Assembly: GCF_014904745.1 (NCBI RefSeq)
Contig: NZ_JACZCS010000001.1
Coordinates: forward strand, 186,001-250,000
DNA: 64,000 nucleotides
DNA from: Oricola nitratireducens
GTDB taxonomy: Bacteria > Pseudomonadota > Alphaproteobacteria > Rhizobiales > Rhizobiaceae
Direction of reading: 5' to 3'
Every line of letters begins with the position of its first letter. The stretch's first letter is position 1. The position numbers were made by a program, and so were the translations under genes. Positions 27,860-38,500 of this stretch are shown piece by piece. The notes beneath the pieces are model-generated. The model had not been told where the DNA came from. It worked only from the letters and a program-made list of their open reading frames with translations, and ran no database searches.

Positions 27860-28281
27860 CGGTCACGATCTACCATAATCCGAAATGCGGCACGTCGCGC
27901 AACGTGCTGGCGATGATCCGCGAATCCGGCGAGGAGCCGGAGGTGGTCGAATATCTGAAAACGCCGCCCGGCCGCGACAGGCTGGTCGAGATCATCGCGG
28001 CGACCGGCCTGCCGGTGCGCGCCATCCTGCGCCAGAAGGGGACGCCCTATGACGAGCTCGGCCTCGGTGATCCGAAATGGACCGACGACGAGCTGATCGA
28101 CTTCATGGTCGCGCACCCGATCCTGATGAACCGCCCGATCGTGGTCACGCCGCTCGGCACGGCGCTCTGCCGGCCGTCGGAAAAGGTGCTGGAGATTCTG
28201 CCGAACGCGGCGGCCGTCGGCGATTTCACCAAGGAAGACGGCGAGCGCGTGAAGGCCCGTCAGAAGGAACAGACGCAATGA
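27856..28281 (+). CDS. arsC: ArsC-family reductase (glutaredoxin-dependent arsenate reductase type)
   Basis: A 141-residue thioredoxin-fold protein. The catalytic cysteine is Cys11 in [13 protein letters not shown], and the arsenate-site arginines lie in [13 protein letters not shown] and [10 protein letters not shown] (Arg in LCRPSE). This is the R773 ArsC type that reduces arsenate using glutaredoxin, although many chromosomal members (Spx/YffB relatives) have no proven arsenate role. No arsR, arsB or acr3 is nearby; it is coupled by ATGA overlaps to the 82-codon gene and to trpA. The symbol rests on family. Confidence 0.83.
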   Translation: MTVTIYHNPKCGTSRNVLAMIRESGEEPEVVEYLKTPPGRDRLVEIIAATGLPVRAILRQKGTPYDELGLGDPKWTDDELIDFMVAHPILMNRPIVVTPLGTALCRPSEKVLEILPNAAAVGDFTKEDGERVKARQKEQTQ

Positions 28282-29117
28282 CAGCACGCATGGATGCACG
28301 TTTCGCCAAGCTGAAGGAAGAGGGCCGTCCGGGTCTCGTGACCTTCGTGATGAGCGGCGATCCCGATTACGAGACTTCGCTTGCGATCCTGCGGCGGCTT
28401 CCGGCCGCCGGCGCCGACGTGGTCGAACTCGGCATGCCGTTCTCCGATCCGATGGCCGACGGCCCGGCGATCCAGGCCGCGGGGCTGAGGGCGCTTCGCG
28501 CCGGCCAGACGTTGCGCAAGACGCTCGCCATGGTGAAGACCTTCCGTGAAGAGAACACCGACACGCCGATCGTGCTGATGGGCTATTACAACCCGATCTA
28601 TGTCTACGGCGTCGACACCTTCCTGAAGGACGCCAAGGACGCCGGCGTCGACGGGCTGATCATCGTCGACCTGCCGCCGGAAATGGACGAGGAACTGTGC
28701 CTGCCGGCGCTGGCCGCCGACATCAACTTCATCCGCCTCGCCACGCCGACCACCGACGACAAGCGCCTGCCCAAGGTGCTCGCGAACACGTCGGGCTTCG
28801 TCTACTACGTGTCGATGACCGGGATTACCGGCGGGGCGATCGCCTCGACATCGGCGGTGGCGGATGCGGTCAACCGGATCAAGCGGCACACGGAACTGCC
28901 GGTCTGCGTCGGCTTCGGCGTCAAGACGGCGGAGCAGGCCAAGGTCATCGGCCGCGATGCCGACGGCGTCGTCGTCGGCACGGCGATCGTGCAGGCCGTC
29001 GCCAACACGCTCGACAAGGACAACCGCGCGACGGGCGACACGGTCGAGGCCGTGGCGACGCTGGTCGGCGGGCTTGCCGCCGGCGTTCGCGCCGCACGCC
29101 TTGAAGCCGCCGAATAG
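28278..29117 (+). CDS. trpA: Tryptophan synthase, alpha chain
   Basis: Cleaves indole-3-glycerol phosphate to indole for the beta chain. The catalytic Glu and Asp are in [18 protein letters not shown] (~residues 45-62), the phosphate site is in VSMTGITGG and [12 protein letters not shown]. The ATG at 28278 overlaps the arsC-like stop (ATGA). Length 279 is normal. The physical gap between trpB and trpA is 664 bases, filled by two genes. Confidence 0.98.
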   Translation: MTARMDARFAKLKEEGRPGLVTFVMSGDPDYETSLAILRRLPAAGADVVELGMPFSDPMADGPAIQAAGLRALRAGQTLRKTLAMVKTFREENTDTPIVLMGYYNPIYVYGVDTFLKDAKDAGVDGLIIVDLPPEMDEELCLPALAADINFIRLATPTTDDKRLPKVLANTSGFVYYVSMTGITGGAIASTSAVADAVNRIKRHTELPVCVGFGVKTAEQAKVIGRDADGVVVGTAIVQAVANTLDKDNRATGDTVEAVATLVGGLAAGVRAARLEAAE

Positions 29118-29158
29118 ACGCGCCACATTGTCCTGACTGACATTCACGGGATCAATCC

Positions 29159-30154
29159 ATGAACTGGATCACCAACTACGTCCGCCCGCGGCTGAACTCG
29201 ATGCTCGGCCGGCGCGAAATGCCGGAAAACCTCTGGATCAAGTGCCCCGAAACCGGCGAGATGGTGTTTCACCGGGACCTGGAGGAAAACCAGTGGGTGG
29301 TGCCGGCCTCCGGCTATCACATGAAGATCTCGGTGCGCGAGCGGCTGCGCCATTTCTTCGACAATGGCGTCTTCGAGATCCTCGACAATCCGGACGTGCC
29401 CGTCGATCCGCTGAAATTCCGCGACCAGAAGAAATACACCGACCGGCTGCGCGAGAACAAGAACAAGACCGGTCTCGACGATTCCATCGTCAACGCGCTC
29501 GGATCGATCGAGACCCTGCCGATCGTCGCCTGCCTGCACGAGTTCAACTTCATGGGCGGCTCGCTCGGCATCGCCGCCGGCGAGGCGATCATCAAGGGGT
29601 TCATGACGGCGATCGAGAAGAAGCGTCCGCTGGTCCTGTTCGCGGCGTCCGGCGGGGCGCGCATGCAGGAAGGCATCCTGTCGCTGATGCAGCTTCCGCG
29701 CACGACCGTCGCCGTGGAGATGCTGAAGGAAGCGGGCCTGCCCTATATCGTCGTGCTGACCAATCCGACGACCGGCGGCGTCTCGGCCTCCTATGCGATG
29801 CTCGGCGACATCCACATCGCCGAACCGGGCGCGGTGATCGGCTTCGCCGGCGCGCGGGTGATCGAACAGACCATCCGCGAGAAACTGCCGGAAGGCTTCC
29901 AGCGCTCCGAGTACCTGCTCGATCACGGCATGGTCGACATGGTCGTCCACCGGCACGAATTGCGGCCGACCATCGCGCGGCTTTTGCGCATTCTCCTGAA
30001 GCAACCGGCGGCGACACCGAAACTGGCGCCGCCCGCACCGGAAAAGCCCGCTGACGGCAAGGCCGAGAAGAAGACCGAGGAAACGGTCGCGGTCGAAACC
30101 GTCGGAGCCGAGCCCGGCGCAGAGACCTCCCAGAAACCCTCGCCGAGCTTCTGA
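29159..30154 (+). CDS. accD: Acetyl-CoA carboxylase, carboxyltransferase beta subunit
   Basis: Part of the heterotetrameric acetyl-CoA carboxylase starting fatty-acid synthesis. The crotonase-fold core includes FPIV-like strands, [21 protein letters not shown] and [18 protein letters not shown]. The N-terminal zinc ribbon of E. coli AccD is degenerate: only Cys29 ([10 protein letters not shown]) of the four ligand positions is a cysteine. A Pro/Ala/Glu-rich tail of ~55 residues follows the fold. It is 41 bases after trpA and 11 before folC, an order typical of rhizobia. Confidence 0.97.
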   Translation: MNWITNYVRPRLNSMLGRREMPENLWIKCPETGEMVFHRDLEENQWVVPASGYHMKISVRERLRHFFDNGVFEILDNPDVPVDPLKFRDQKKYTDRLRENKNKTGLDDSIVNALGSIETLPIVACLHEFNFMGGSLGIAAGEAIIKGFMTAIEKKRPLVLFAASGGARMQEGILSLMQLPRTTVAVEMLKEAGLPYIVVLTNPTTGGVSASYAMLGDIHIAEPGAVIGFAGARVIEQTIREKLPEGFQRSEYLLDHGMVDMVVHRHELRPTIARLLRILLKQPAATPKLAPPAPEKPADGKAEKKTEETVAVETVGAEPGAETSQKPSPSF

Positions 30155-30165
30155 TCGGACCGAAA

Positions 30166-31545
30166 TTGACGACACCGGCAAACCGCCGATCCGACCCGCC
30201 GCACGCAACCGGTGACGGCAGCGCCGCGGAACGCGAAATCGACAAGCTGATGAGCCTGCATCCGAAGGGTTTCGACCTTTCGCTGGGGCGCATCACGCGA
30301 CTGCTCGAACGGCTCGGCAATCCGCAGGACCGCATGCCGCCGGTGATCCATATTGCCGGCACCAACGGCAAGGGCTCCTGCGCCGCCTATTGCCGGGCGC
30401 TGCTGGAAGCCGACGGCAAGGCCGTGCACGTGCATATCTCCCCGCATCTGGTGCGCTGGCACGAACGCTACCGGATCGGACGCAGCGGTGCGCCGGGCCA
30501 ATATGTCGAGGACGACGTGTTCGCCGAGGCCGTGCGCCGCGTGGCAGAGGCCAATGGCGGCGAGCAGATCACGGTTTTCGAGATCCTGACGGCGGTGATG
30601 TTCATCCTGTTTTCCGAACACCCCGCCGACGCGGCAATTGTCGAGGTCGGGCTCGGCGGACGGTTCGACGCGACCAATGTGATCGAAAAACCGGCCGTCA
30701 GCGTCATCATGCCGATCGGACTCGACCACCAGGCCTATCTCGGCGACCGGATCGAGCTGATCGCGATGGAAAAGGCCGGCATCATGAAACCCGGCGTTCC
30801 GGTGATCATCGGGTTCCAGGACAACGAGGTGGCGCGCGAGGTGCTGATCGACACGGCGGAGCGACTCGGCTGCCCGCATGCGGTCTACGGACAGGATTTC
30901 CTCGCCTATGAGGAGCACGGACGAATGGCGTTCCAGAGCGATGCAGGGTTGATGGATCTGCCGCTGCCGCGCCTCTCCGGCCGTCACCAGATCGCCAATG
31001 CCGCGGCGGCGCTTGCCGCGGTCAGTGCGGCGGGATTCGACATTTCGCATGAAACCGCCGAGCGGGCGATGGAAACGGTACAGTGGCCGGCGCGCATGCA
31101 ACGGCTGACGGAAGGCCCCCTGCCGGCGCTTCTGCCGGAGGGCTCCGAACTGTGGCTCGACGGCGGCCACAATCCGCATGCCGCCGCGATGATCGCAGAG
31201 GCGCTCGCCGGCATGCAGGACCGCACAGAACGGCCGCTCTTCCTGATCGCCGGGATGATCAACACCAAGGACGCGACCGGCTATTTCCGCGCCTTCGAGG
31301 GCATGGTGCGGCACGTCTTCACGGTGCCGGTGGAAGACAGCGACGCGAGCGTCGACCCGCGGGAGCTGGCCGAGAACGCTGTCGCCGCCGGGCTGACGGC
31401 GCAGCCGATGACGAATGTGGAGGAAGCCCTGCGCCTGCTCGGCGAGGGCTGGAACCGGCTGGAGCCGCCGCCACGCGTGCTGATCGGCGGCTCGCTCTAT
31501 CTCGCCGGAGAGGTGCTGCGCGACAACGGCACGCCGCCCGTCTGA
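30166..31545 (+). CDS. folC: Folylpolyglutamate synthase / dihydrofolate synthase
   Basis: Adds glutamate to dihydropteroate and to folates. The ATP-binding loop is HIAGTNGKGSCAAYC (~residues 62-76), followed by the Mur-ligase-type VEVGLGGRFDATNV and the GLDHQAYLG region; the C-terminal domain has WLDGGHNPHAA. Length 459 is normal. The start at TTG 30166 opens the frame; an ATG occurs at codon ~28 (LMSLHPKGFDL) and could be the real start, since many homologs begin near there. A bidirectional terminator follows. Confidence 0.93.
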   Translation: MTTPANRRSDPPHATGDGSAAEREIDKLMSLHPKGFDLSLGRITRLLERLGNPQDRMPPVIHIAGTNGKGSCAAYCRALLEADGKAVHVHISPHLVRWHERYRIGRSGAPGQYVEDDVFAEAVRRVAEANGGEQITVFEILTAVMFILFSEHPADAAIVEVGLGGRFDATNVIEKPAVSVIMPIGLDHQAYLGDRIELIAMEKAGIMKPGVPVIIGFQDNEVAREVLIDTAERLGCPHAVYGQDFLAYEEHGRMAFQSDAGLMDLPLPRLSGRHQIANAAAALAAVSAAGFDISHETAERAMETVQWPARMQRLTEGPLPALLPEGSELWLDGGHNPHAAAMIAEALAGMQDRTERPLFLIAGMINTKDATGYFRAFEGMVRHVFTVPVEDSDASVDPRELAENAVAAGLTAQPMTNVEEALRLLGEGWNRLEPPPRVLIGGSLYLAGEVLRDNGTPPV

Positions 31546-31554
31546 ATCCCGACA

Positions 31555-31583
31555 ACAAAAAAGCCCGGCCAAAGCCGGGCTTA
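31555..31583. terminator. Bidirectional terminator between folC and trxA
   Basis: AAGCCCGGC-CAA-AGCCGGGCTT (31561-31581) sits between convergent genes. On the minus strand it is followed by TTTTTTG, a strong terminator for trxA; on the plus strand the tail TTATTTC is weaker but adequate for folC. Confidence 0.85.
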
Positions 31584-31605
31584 TTTCATTCGAGCCGGAT
31601 CCGGA

Positions 31606-31929
31606 TCAGGCGGTGGCGCTCTTGATCCAGTCCATCAGCCGCGCCTTCGGGGCGGCGCCGATCATCTGGTCGGCAATCTCGCCGTTCTTGAACATCAGCA
31701 GCATCGGGATCGAGCGGACACCGAACTGCACGGCGAGATCCTGGTTCTCGTCGACATTGACCTTGGCGATCTTGACCTTGCCTTCCATCTCGGTGGAGAT
31801 TTCTTCCAGCGCGGGCGCGATCATCTTGCAGGGGCCGCACCATTCGGCCCAGAAGTCCACAACAACCGGCTCCGAGGAGCCCAGCACGTCGCTCTGGAAG
31901 TTGCTGCCATCGATTTTTACGGTCGCCAT
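31606..31929 (-). CDS. trxA: Thioredoxin
   Basis: A 107-residue cytoplasmic thioredoxin with the redox pair in [14 protein letters not shown] (CGPC, ~residues 30-33) and the cis-proline segment [10 protein letters not shown]. The ATG at 31929 is preferred, with AAGGAG eight bases upstream. It lies downstream of addA on the same strand, in the common rhizobial order addB-addA-trxA, and ends at a strong terminator. Confidence 0.97.
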   Translation of the reverse strand: MATVKIDGSNFQSDVLGSSEPVVVDFWAEWCGPCKMIAPALEEISTEMEGKVKIAKVNVDENQDLAVQFGVRSIPMLLMFKNGEIADQMIGAAPKARLMDWIKSATA

Positions 31930-32015
31930 ATCCGGCACTCCTTGATTCTGAAATTCGAGCTACATTTGGGTATCACCACAGGCGATTCAAGACCAGCGCA
32001 TGATTTGCCGCAGGG

Positions 32016-35000
32016 TCACGTTCGCGTGAAAGATTCATGCGCGGCATCGAGCAGCGCCGGCGGCAGGGCGATCATGCGCGGCCCGGCCGTATAGAGCAGC
32101 CAGGCCTCCACCGGGCGGTCCGGATAGAGCGGCGCGACAAGGGCGCGGTAGAGCACCATCTGGCGCAGATAGACATCGGGCACCTCGGCCGGCGTTTTCG
32201 GCGGAAAGGCGTTGGTCTTGTAATCGACGATGAGGACGCGGTCCTCTTCCACGGCGATCCGGTCGATCACGCCGGAGACGGCGCGCTCCTCGCCGCCGAG
32301 GGTCAGCGTTCCCATCACCGGGACTTCGGCGGCGGTGTTTTCGCCGAACAGGCCGGCATGGGCGGGGTCCTCGATGATCGCCAAGGCCTGGGCGACGATC
32401 TCCGCGACATCGTCGTCGCTCCAGCGGTGATCGAAACGGCGGCAATAGTCGCCCGCCTTGGCGCCGCGGTCGCCGGGCGCGACAGAGGGCAGCATCTGTA
32501 AAAGCCGGTGCAGCGCGATGCCGCGCCGGACCGCCAGCGACGGCGCCATGTCGCCGGCGCCCGGCTCGAGGATGGAGGGCGCACCCTTTGCGCCGGCGGT
32601 ATCCTTCTCGCGCTCGATGGCGATTCCGGACGCGCCCGACGGCGCCAGCGGGCGCGGCAAGGGCGGCTCGGGGCGGACCGGCTCGCGGAACCATTCCGGT
32701 AGCGCAACAATGTGCTTTTCCGCAGGCGTTTCTTCCGGCTTCGCCGTCACGGCGGGCGCCTGCGTCACCTGGAAGCGGATCGCCCCGAAATCCGGATAGC
32801 TGACCGGTTCGCTCGCTTCCAGAAGCGCGCGCTCGACCACGCCGTGCCAGGTGTTCTCGCCACCGCCGCGCGGACCGGCATAGCCGGCGACGATCAGCCT
32901 GTCGGCGGCGCGCGTCATGCCGACATAGAGCAGGCGGCGGTACTCCTCCTCCGCCTTGCGCGCGATTTCGGCCTTCGCCGCCTCGGTGACGCTGGACTTT
33001 ACTATGTTGGTTGCATTCCACAGCGGGATGGAATCATCGTCCCCGGTCGGAATTTCGAGGAAACGATCCTCCTTCTGTGATCTATGTGGCGGCGACCCGC
33101 GGTCGACCAGGAAAACGACCGGGGCTTCGAGGCCCTTGGCGCCATGCACGGTCATGATGCGGACCTGGGCCTGCGACGGATCCATCTCGCGCTTGATTTC
33201 GGGACTTGCCGCCTCGAGCACCGAGACGAAATTCTGCAGCGAGGGCACGCCCGCCTGTTCCTGGGCAAGCGCGAAGCGCATGAATTCGTCCAGCATGTCC
33301 GGTGTTTCCGGGCCGAGCCGGCCGACGAGCCGCTCGCGGCCGCCCTCACCGGACAGGATCGAGGCGTAGAATTCGTAGACCGGCAGTTGCGCGGCGCGCG
33401 CGCGCCAGCCGGCAAGCACCGCATGGATCGCGCGCAGGCGCGTGTCGTCAGCCGCAGCCTCTTCAAGAGCCTCGTAAAGCGTGGCCTCGCCGCGGTCATG
33501 GGCGAGATCGAACAGCGCTTCCTCGGACAGATCGATCAGCGGCGATCGCAACAACGCGGCCAGCGAGAGATCGTCAGCCGGCTGAAGAACGAATTTTGCG
33601 ATGGCGAGAAGATCGAGCACGGCGATGTGGTCGGTCATCTTCAGCCGGTCGGCGCCGGCCACATCGACGCCCTTGTCCTTGAGCGCGCGCGACAGGGTGG
33701 CGATGAAACTGTCGCGGCTCCTGACCAGGATCAGGATATCGCCCGCGGTCACCGGCCGGCCGAGACCCTCGATGATCTCGCCGTTTGCGATCCAGCCGGA
33801 AATGACGGAGGCGACGCGTTCGGCGACGGTGACGGCGGGTGCGGGCGGCGTGTCGACCGGCGCGGTCCAGTCTTCGGTCTCGGCGTGCTCCTGCGCGCGC
33901 TCCAGTTCCCAGACCTCGACCCAGCCCGGCTGGCCCTCGCGCAGCGACTTGTGGCGGATGATGCCGGTGCCATAGGCGACACCACGGCGGTTCATCTCGG
34001 ATTCGAAGACGACATCGACGGCGGAGAGCACGTCCTGCGTCGAGCGGAAGGAGGTCTCCAGCGGCACGTCTCGGAAGCCCTCCGGCCCGAAGACGGCGAT
34101 CGCCTTTTCGCGCACGTCCTCGCCCGCCTTGCCGAAACTCGCCGGATCGGCACCCTGGAAGGAATAGATCGACTGCTTCTCGTCGCCGACGGCAAACAGG
34201 GTGCGGCGAACGTCGCGCGCGGCCTCGCCGGAAAAGAACTCGTCGGACAGCGCGCGGATGACCTGCCATTGCCGCGGGCTGGTGTCCTGCGCCTCGTCGA
34301 CGAGGATGTGATCGATGCCCTGATCGAGCTTGTAGCGCACCCAGGCGCCGACCTCGGGGCGGGCGAGAAGATTGGCCGTTCGATCGATAAGATCGTCGAA
34401 ATCGAGATAGCCGCGCACATGCTTCAGCTTTTCATAGCCGGATAACAAACGGTCGACGATGACGAGCGCGGCAAGCGTGTTTTCGATCTGCGCCAGAAGC
34501 GCGATCCGGTCGCCCACTTCGATCACACGGTCTGCCGCCGAGAGAAAACGTTCCTCGTAGTCAGGAAGTTCGCCCAGCACTGCGGCGGGAAACATGTTGT
34601 GCGTTTTCGGCGTTCCGTCGGCTTTAAGGAATGTCTTTACAAGCAACTCAAACCGCGCCAACGGACTTCCCTCAGCGGCGCATTGCTGCAGCCCCTCTCC
34701 GACGTTGATTACTAAGTTTTTTCCGCTCCGCCGGCCTGTACCTAAAACGGCCTCTACATATTCGCTTTCGAAGCCTGGAAGTGGCCATAACTCAGACGCG
34801 AGCCCAGCGGTGCTTGTAGTTACTTCGAAGCCGAATGCTTCGCGATAAAAATTTCGGCGTTCGTTAGCCGGATTCATGTCCCGGAGGAAGCCGACCAGCT
34901 TCGAGCGCTTCTGCACGGCTTCATCGAGAAGGCCGTCGAGGCCGGATTCGCCGGTCAGTTCGATCACGGTGCGGAAGGCGTCGGCGACATCTTCGATATC

Positions 35001-35531
35001 GCCGCGATCGATGCGGGCCAGCATCTCGGCGCGCGCCTCGCCGATCAGCGCGGCGATCATGTCGTCGTCGAGCTGTTCGAAATGGCCGGGCACGTTGGCC
35101 TCGAGCGGAAAGCGGTGCAGCAACGCGTCGCAGAAGGCGTGAATGGTCTGGATCTTCAGGCCGCCGGGCGTCTCCAGCGCGCGCGCGAAGAGGCAGCGGG
35201 CGAAGGCCAGCTTGTCCGCATCCGGCGTCCTTCCCTCCAGATCGGTCAGGACCTTGCGCAGTTCGGCTTCCGGCATGGTGACCCATTCGCCAAGCCGCTT
35301 GAAGACGCGGTCCTTCATTTCGGCGGCAGCCGTCTTGGTGTAGGTCAGGCACAAAATGCGCGACGGATCGGTACCGGCGAGCAGCAGGCGGATGACGCGC
35401 GTCGCCAGCACATAGGTCTTGCCGGAGCCGGCATTGGCGGACACCCAGACGGATTTGTCGGGGCTCGCCGCCATCGCCTGGCGCGACAGCGTATCGGTGT
35501 CGGGAACGAGTTTGCGCGCCCCCTCAGTCAT
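32016..35531 (-). CDS. addA: ATP-dependent double-strand break repair helicase-nuclease AddA
   Basis: The RecBCD-equivalent nuclease-helicase for double-strand break processing. Motifs: Walker A VSANAGSGKTYVLA (~30), motif II VDEAQDTSPRQWQ (~395), later UvrD-type motifs including VHGAKGLEAP and YVGMTRAADRL, and the C-terminal nuclease VLIVDYKTNAFPP with the DYK catalytic signature (~1095). The ATG at 35531 is chosen since the family starts here and addB overlaps by eight bases. A patch at 34621-34860 is about 52 percent G+C against about 65 percent in neighbouring coding sequence, and less like the rest in codon use. Confidence 0.95.
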   Translation of the reverse strand: MTEGARKLVPDTDTLSRQAMAASPDKSVWVSANAGSGKTYVLATRVIRLLLAGTDPSRILCLTYTKTAAAEMKDRVFKRLGEWVTMPEAELRKVLTDLEGRTPDADKLAFARCLFARALETPGGLKIQTIHAFCDALLHRFPLEANVPGHFEQLDDDMIAALIGEARAEMLARIDRGDIEDVADAFRTVIELTGESGLDGLLDEAVQKRSKLVGFLRDMNPANERRNFYREAFGFEVTTSTAGLASELWPLPGFESEYVEAVLGTGRRSGKNLVINVGEGLQQCAAEGSPLARFELLVKTFLKADGTPKTHNMFPAAVLGELPDYEERFLSAADRVIEVGDRIALLAQIENTLAALVIVDRLLSGYEKLKHVRGYLDFDDLIDRTANLLARPEVGAWVRYKLDQGIDHILVDEAQDTSPRQWQVIRALSDEFFSGEAARDVRRTLFAVGDEKQSIYSFQGADPASFGKAGEDVREKAIAVFGPEGFRDVPLETSFRSTQDVLSAVDVVFESEMNRRGVAYGTGIIRHKSLREGQPGWVEVWELERAQEHAETEDWTAPVDTPPAPAVTVAERVASVISGWIANGEIIEGLGRPVTAGDILILVRSRDSFIATLSRALKDKGVDVAGADRLKMTDHIAVLDLLAIAKFVLQPADDLSLAALLRSPLIDLSEEALFDLAHDRGEATLYEALEEAAADDTRLRAIHAVLAGWRARAAQLPVYEFYASILSGEGGRERLVGRLGPETPDMLDEFMRFALAQEQAGVPSLQNFVSVLEAASPEIKREMDPSQAQVRIMTVHGAKGLEAPVVFLVDRGSPPHRSQKEDRFLEIPTGDDDSIPLWNATNIVKSSVTEAAKAEIARKAEEEYRRLLYVGMTRAADRLIVAGYAGPRGGGENTWHGVVERALLEASEPVSYPDFGAIRFQVTQAPAVTAKPEETPAEKHIVALPEWFREPVRPEPPLPRPLAPSGASGIAIEREKDTAGAKGAPSILEPGAGDMAPSLAVRRGIALHRLLQMLPSVAPGDRGAKAGDYCRRFDHRWSDDDVAEIVAQALAIIEDPAHAGLFGENTAAEVPVMGTLTLGGEERAVSGVIDRIAVEEDRVLIVDYKTNAFPPKTPAEVPDVYLRQMVLYRALVAPLYPDRPVEAWLLYTAGPRMIALPPALLDAAHESFTRT

Positions 35532-38500
35532 CGCCGTCTCCGCCGGCGCGCCACTCATGCATGCGGGCGAGATGATCGTAGTCGCCAAGCCGGTCGCGCA
35601 GCTTCTGCGGCATGCGCTGCGACAGGAAACCATTCGTTTCGATTCCGTAATAGCGCAGCATTTCCGCCAGCTTGTCCCATGCCGCCTCGCTGAGATCCAG
35701 CGGGTTGGCATCGCCGGTCTTTCTACCGCCCTTGAGGACATTCGCTGGCTTCACTTCACCGCGCGCGCCAACTTTGACATAAAACATGCTGGCAGGATCG
35801 GCCTTTCCGATATCCGCGAAAGCACCACGACGCAGAAGCGCCCCTTCGAGTGGCAATTGCGGCGCTAAAAGCGTTTTGACCATTTCCGCACTTGGCTGAA
35901 CACCGGTCTTGAAATCGATAATTTCGACCGTGCTGTCGGGCAAGAGATCCATGCGGTCGGCGCGGCCGGTGAGGCGGACGCCGGTTTCGGCGATCTCGGT
36001 CGCATCGGCGTCGATCTCGGCAAAGCGTTTCGACACCGCCGGCGCGCGGTCGGCCTCCCAGCCGGCAATGCCGGTGACGCCCGCCTCGACGCGAGGCCAC
36101 CAGATGGCGCGAATGTCGGGCGGCAGGCTCTCGCCGTCGAAGAGCCGGCGGGCAACGGCGAGCGTGCGCTCCAGCGCGTCGGGTGCGAGCGGATCGACCT
36201 CCTCCCTGACGACATGCTCGAAAATAGCGTGGAACAGCGACCCGCGCTCGGCGGCGCCGGGGTCACGGACCAGTTCCTCGATCGGGCGCAGGCGCAGAAC
36301 CTTTTTTGCGTAGATCGCGTAAGGGTCGCGGATCAGCGTCTCGACTTCGGTGACCGACAGGAAGCGCGGCCGGGCGGCAAGCGGCGGCGCCGGTTCGGGG
36401 CGCGGCGCGGGTTTTGCCGCGACACCTTCCTCTATGGCGCGGGCAAGCGCGATGTAACGGTCGCCGGCGGTCGTCATCGCTTTCACCGCCCCTTCGCCGG
36501 CAAAGGTCGTCAGGCGCTGCAGCCAGCGCGAGGCAATCGACGGCGCGCCCTCTGCGCGTTCCGAGCGCGAGAGGATGACGCGTTTCTGGCCCATTGCCAT
36601 CTGGAAATCATGCGCGGACAGGCCGATGCGGCGCTCGGGCGGCTCGAGGCCAAGTCCGGATTTCATGCCGCGCGTCAGGAACTGGTCGTTCTGGGTCTGC
36701 GACGGCCAGACGCCCTCGTTGAGGCCGCCGAGAATCATCAGGTCGACCGTCTGGAGACGCGCTTCCAGCGTGCCCCAGATGTTGATGCGCGGATGGCCGC
36801 CCGGCGCCGGCTTGACCGCGATATCGGCCATCAGCGCCTGCACCGCCTGCGGCCAGACCGAAGGTTCGAGATGCAGCGGCACGTCGCCGGCGACGAGGCC
36901 GGAGAGGAAACTTCGGAAGACGGCGCCGGCCTCGTCTTCGTAGAGGGCATCGTGAAAACCGGTTTCGTCGCGGGCCAGCGCTTCCAGCGTTTCGACCGTC
37001 GCCGATACCAGCGAAGCAAGCGGAACCTCCCCGCCACGGACAGCAAGCTCGGCCAGAGGAGCCAATGCCTGCTCAAATCGTTCCGTGAACGCAACGATTC
37101 TGCCGGTGTCGTCTTCGGTCAGGGATTTCAGCCATGGAGACAGGCGGATGTCGGTCCGCTCCCGGTCCGCCGCGCGCTGGCGGACAAGGTCGGCGATCGC
37201 CTGCGGGCCGACCCGGCCGGTGCCGCCGCGCAGGATCGCCATTTCGAACAGGTTGACGGTTTCGGCGTGATTCTCCGGCGCGGCGGAGAGCGTCACCAGC
37301 GGATGCTTGGCGAGCGCCAGCAGGGTCGACGGATCGCCGGGATTGAAGACCGTCTCCAGCGCCAGCGCGAGGAGCCTGCCCTGATGTGTCGAAGCGGCCG
37401 GCGTGCCGCCGGTATCGGTCGCGGCAATGCCGTAGCGCGCGAGCTCGGCGGCGACCCGGCGGGCGAGCGTCCGGTCCGGCGTCACCAGAGCGGCGATCGC
37501 GTCGGGTTCGGCGATCGCCTCGCGCAGCGCCGCGGCGATGGCGGCGGCTTCCAGATGCTCGTTCGGCGCGGTCAGCAGCGCGACATCGCCGAAGGCCATG
37601 TCAGAAACCGATTGCCGGGTTTGCGTCCAGCGGTCGGTGACCGCCGAGGGACGCAGGCTTTCCGACACCCAGAGCCGGCGCTGGCACATCGCGTCCGGCT
37701 CCTCGCCGCCGAGCGCCTCGACGGCGTCGGGCGCGACGCCGATGCGTCCGGCGAGCCTCTGCAGGCCATATTGCGGATGGCCGATCACCGAGGCGACATC
37801 CTCGTCGGAGGCGAGCAGGGCGCGCGACGCCTCATCCATGTCCCGGTCGAAGCCCGGCAGGACGACCGCGCCCATCGGCAGACGGGCGATGGCCGCGATC
37901 AGCTCCGCGGTCGCCGGAATCGTGCCGGTGGAGCCGGCGACCACGACCGGCCCCTTCGGCGGATTGCGTTCCAGGCGGCGGGCTTCGGCAAGGATGCGGC
38001 GGTTGCGGTGTTCGCCGGGATCGAGCGCGTTGCGCTCGGCGAGGATATCCGGCCATTCGCGGCGCATGATCTCCAGAAAGGCGCGCGTGACCTTCCACCA
38101 GTCCGACAGTTCCGCCGTATCGAGATCGGTCAGCGCCGAAACGGGGACCTGCCCGGTCGAGAACTGGTCCATCAAGGCGGCAAGATCGCGCGCAAGCCAG
38201 AAGGCGTCGGCCACCGAGACCGGCGTGAGGATCGCCTCGCCGCCATAGAGCTTGCCGATATCGATCTTGAGATGCCTCGTCCATTGCCGGATCAGCGCGC
38301 CAAGCAGCAGCAGCCGCTCGGTCGGCTCGATGGCGGGCGGGATGTCGATCGCGGCGGCATCATCGCCATCGAAGAACTCCGCGTCCTCGTCGAATTCGCC
38401 GAGCGGCCGGATCTGCGGAAGCAGAATTGTTTTGCCGCCTAAGTAATCGAGGAAGGCCGAGCGCATTTCGCGCGCGGCACGGCGGGTCGGCACATAGATC

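Noticed and set aside
27856-28281. An arsenic resistance operon.
   Set aside because: Only one ArsC-family gene is present; arsR, arsB or acr3 are missing and its neighbours are trp genes.
36214-38442. A 742-codon open frame antisense to addB.
   Set aside because: Same cause; AddB motifs lie on the minus strand, and no ribosome-binding site or family signature is visible on the plus strand.
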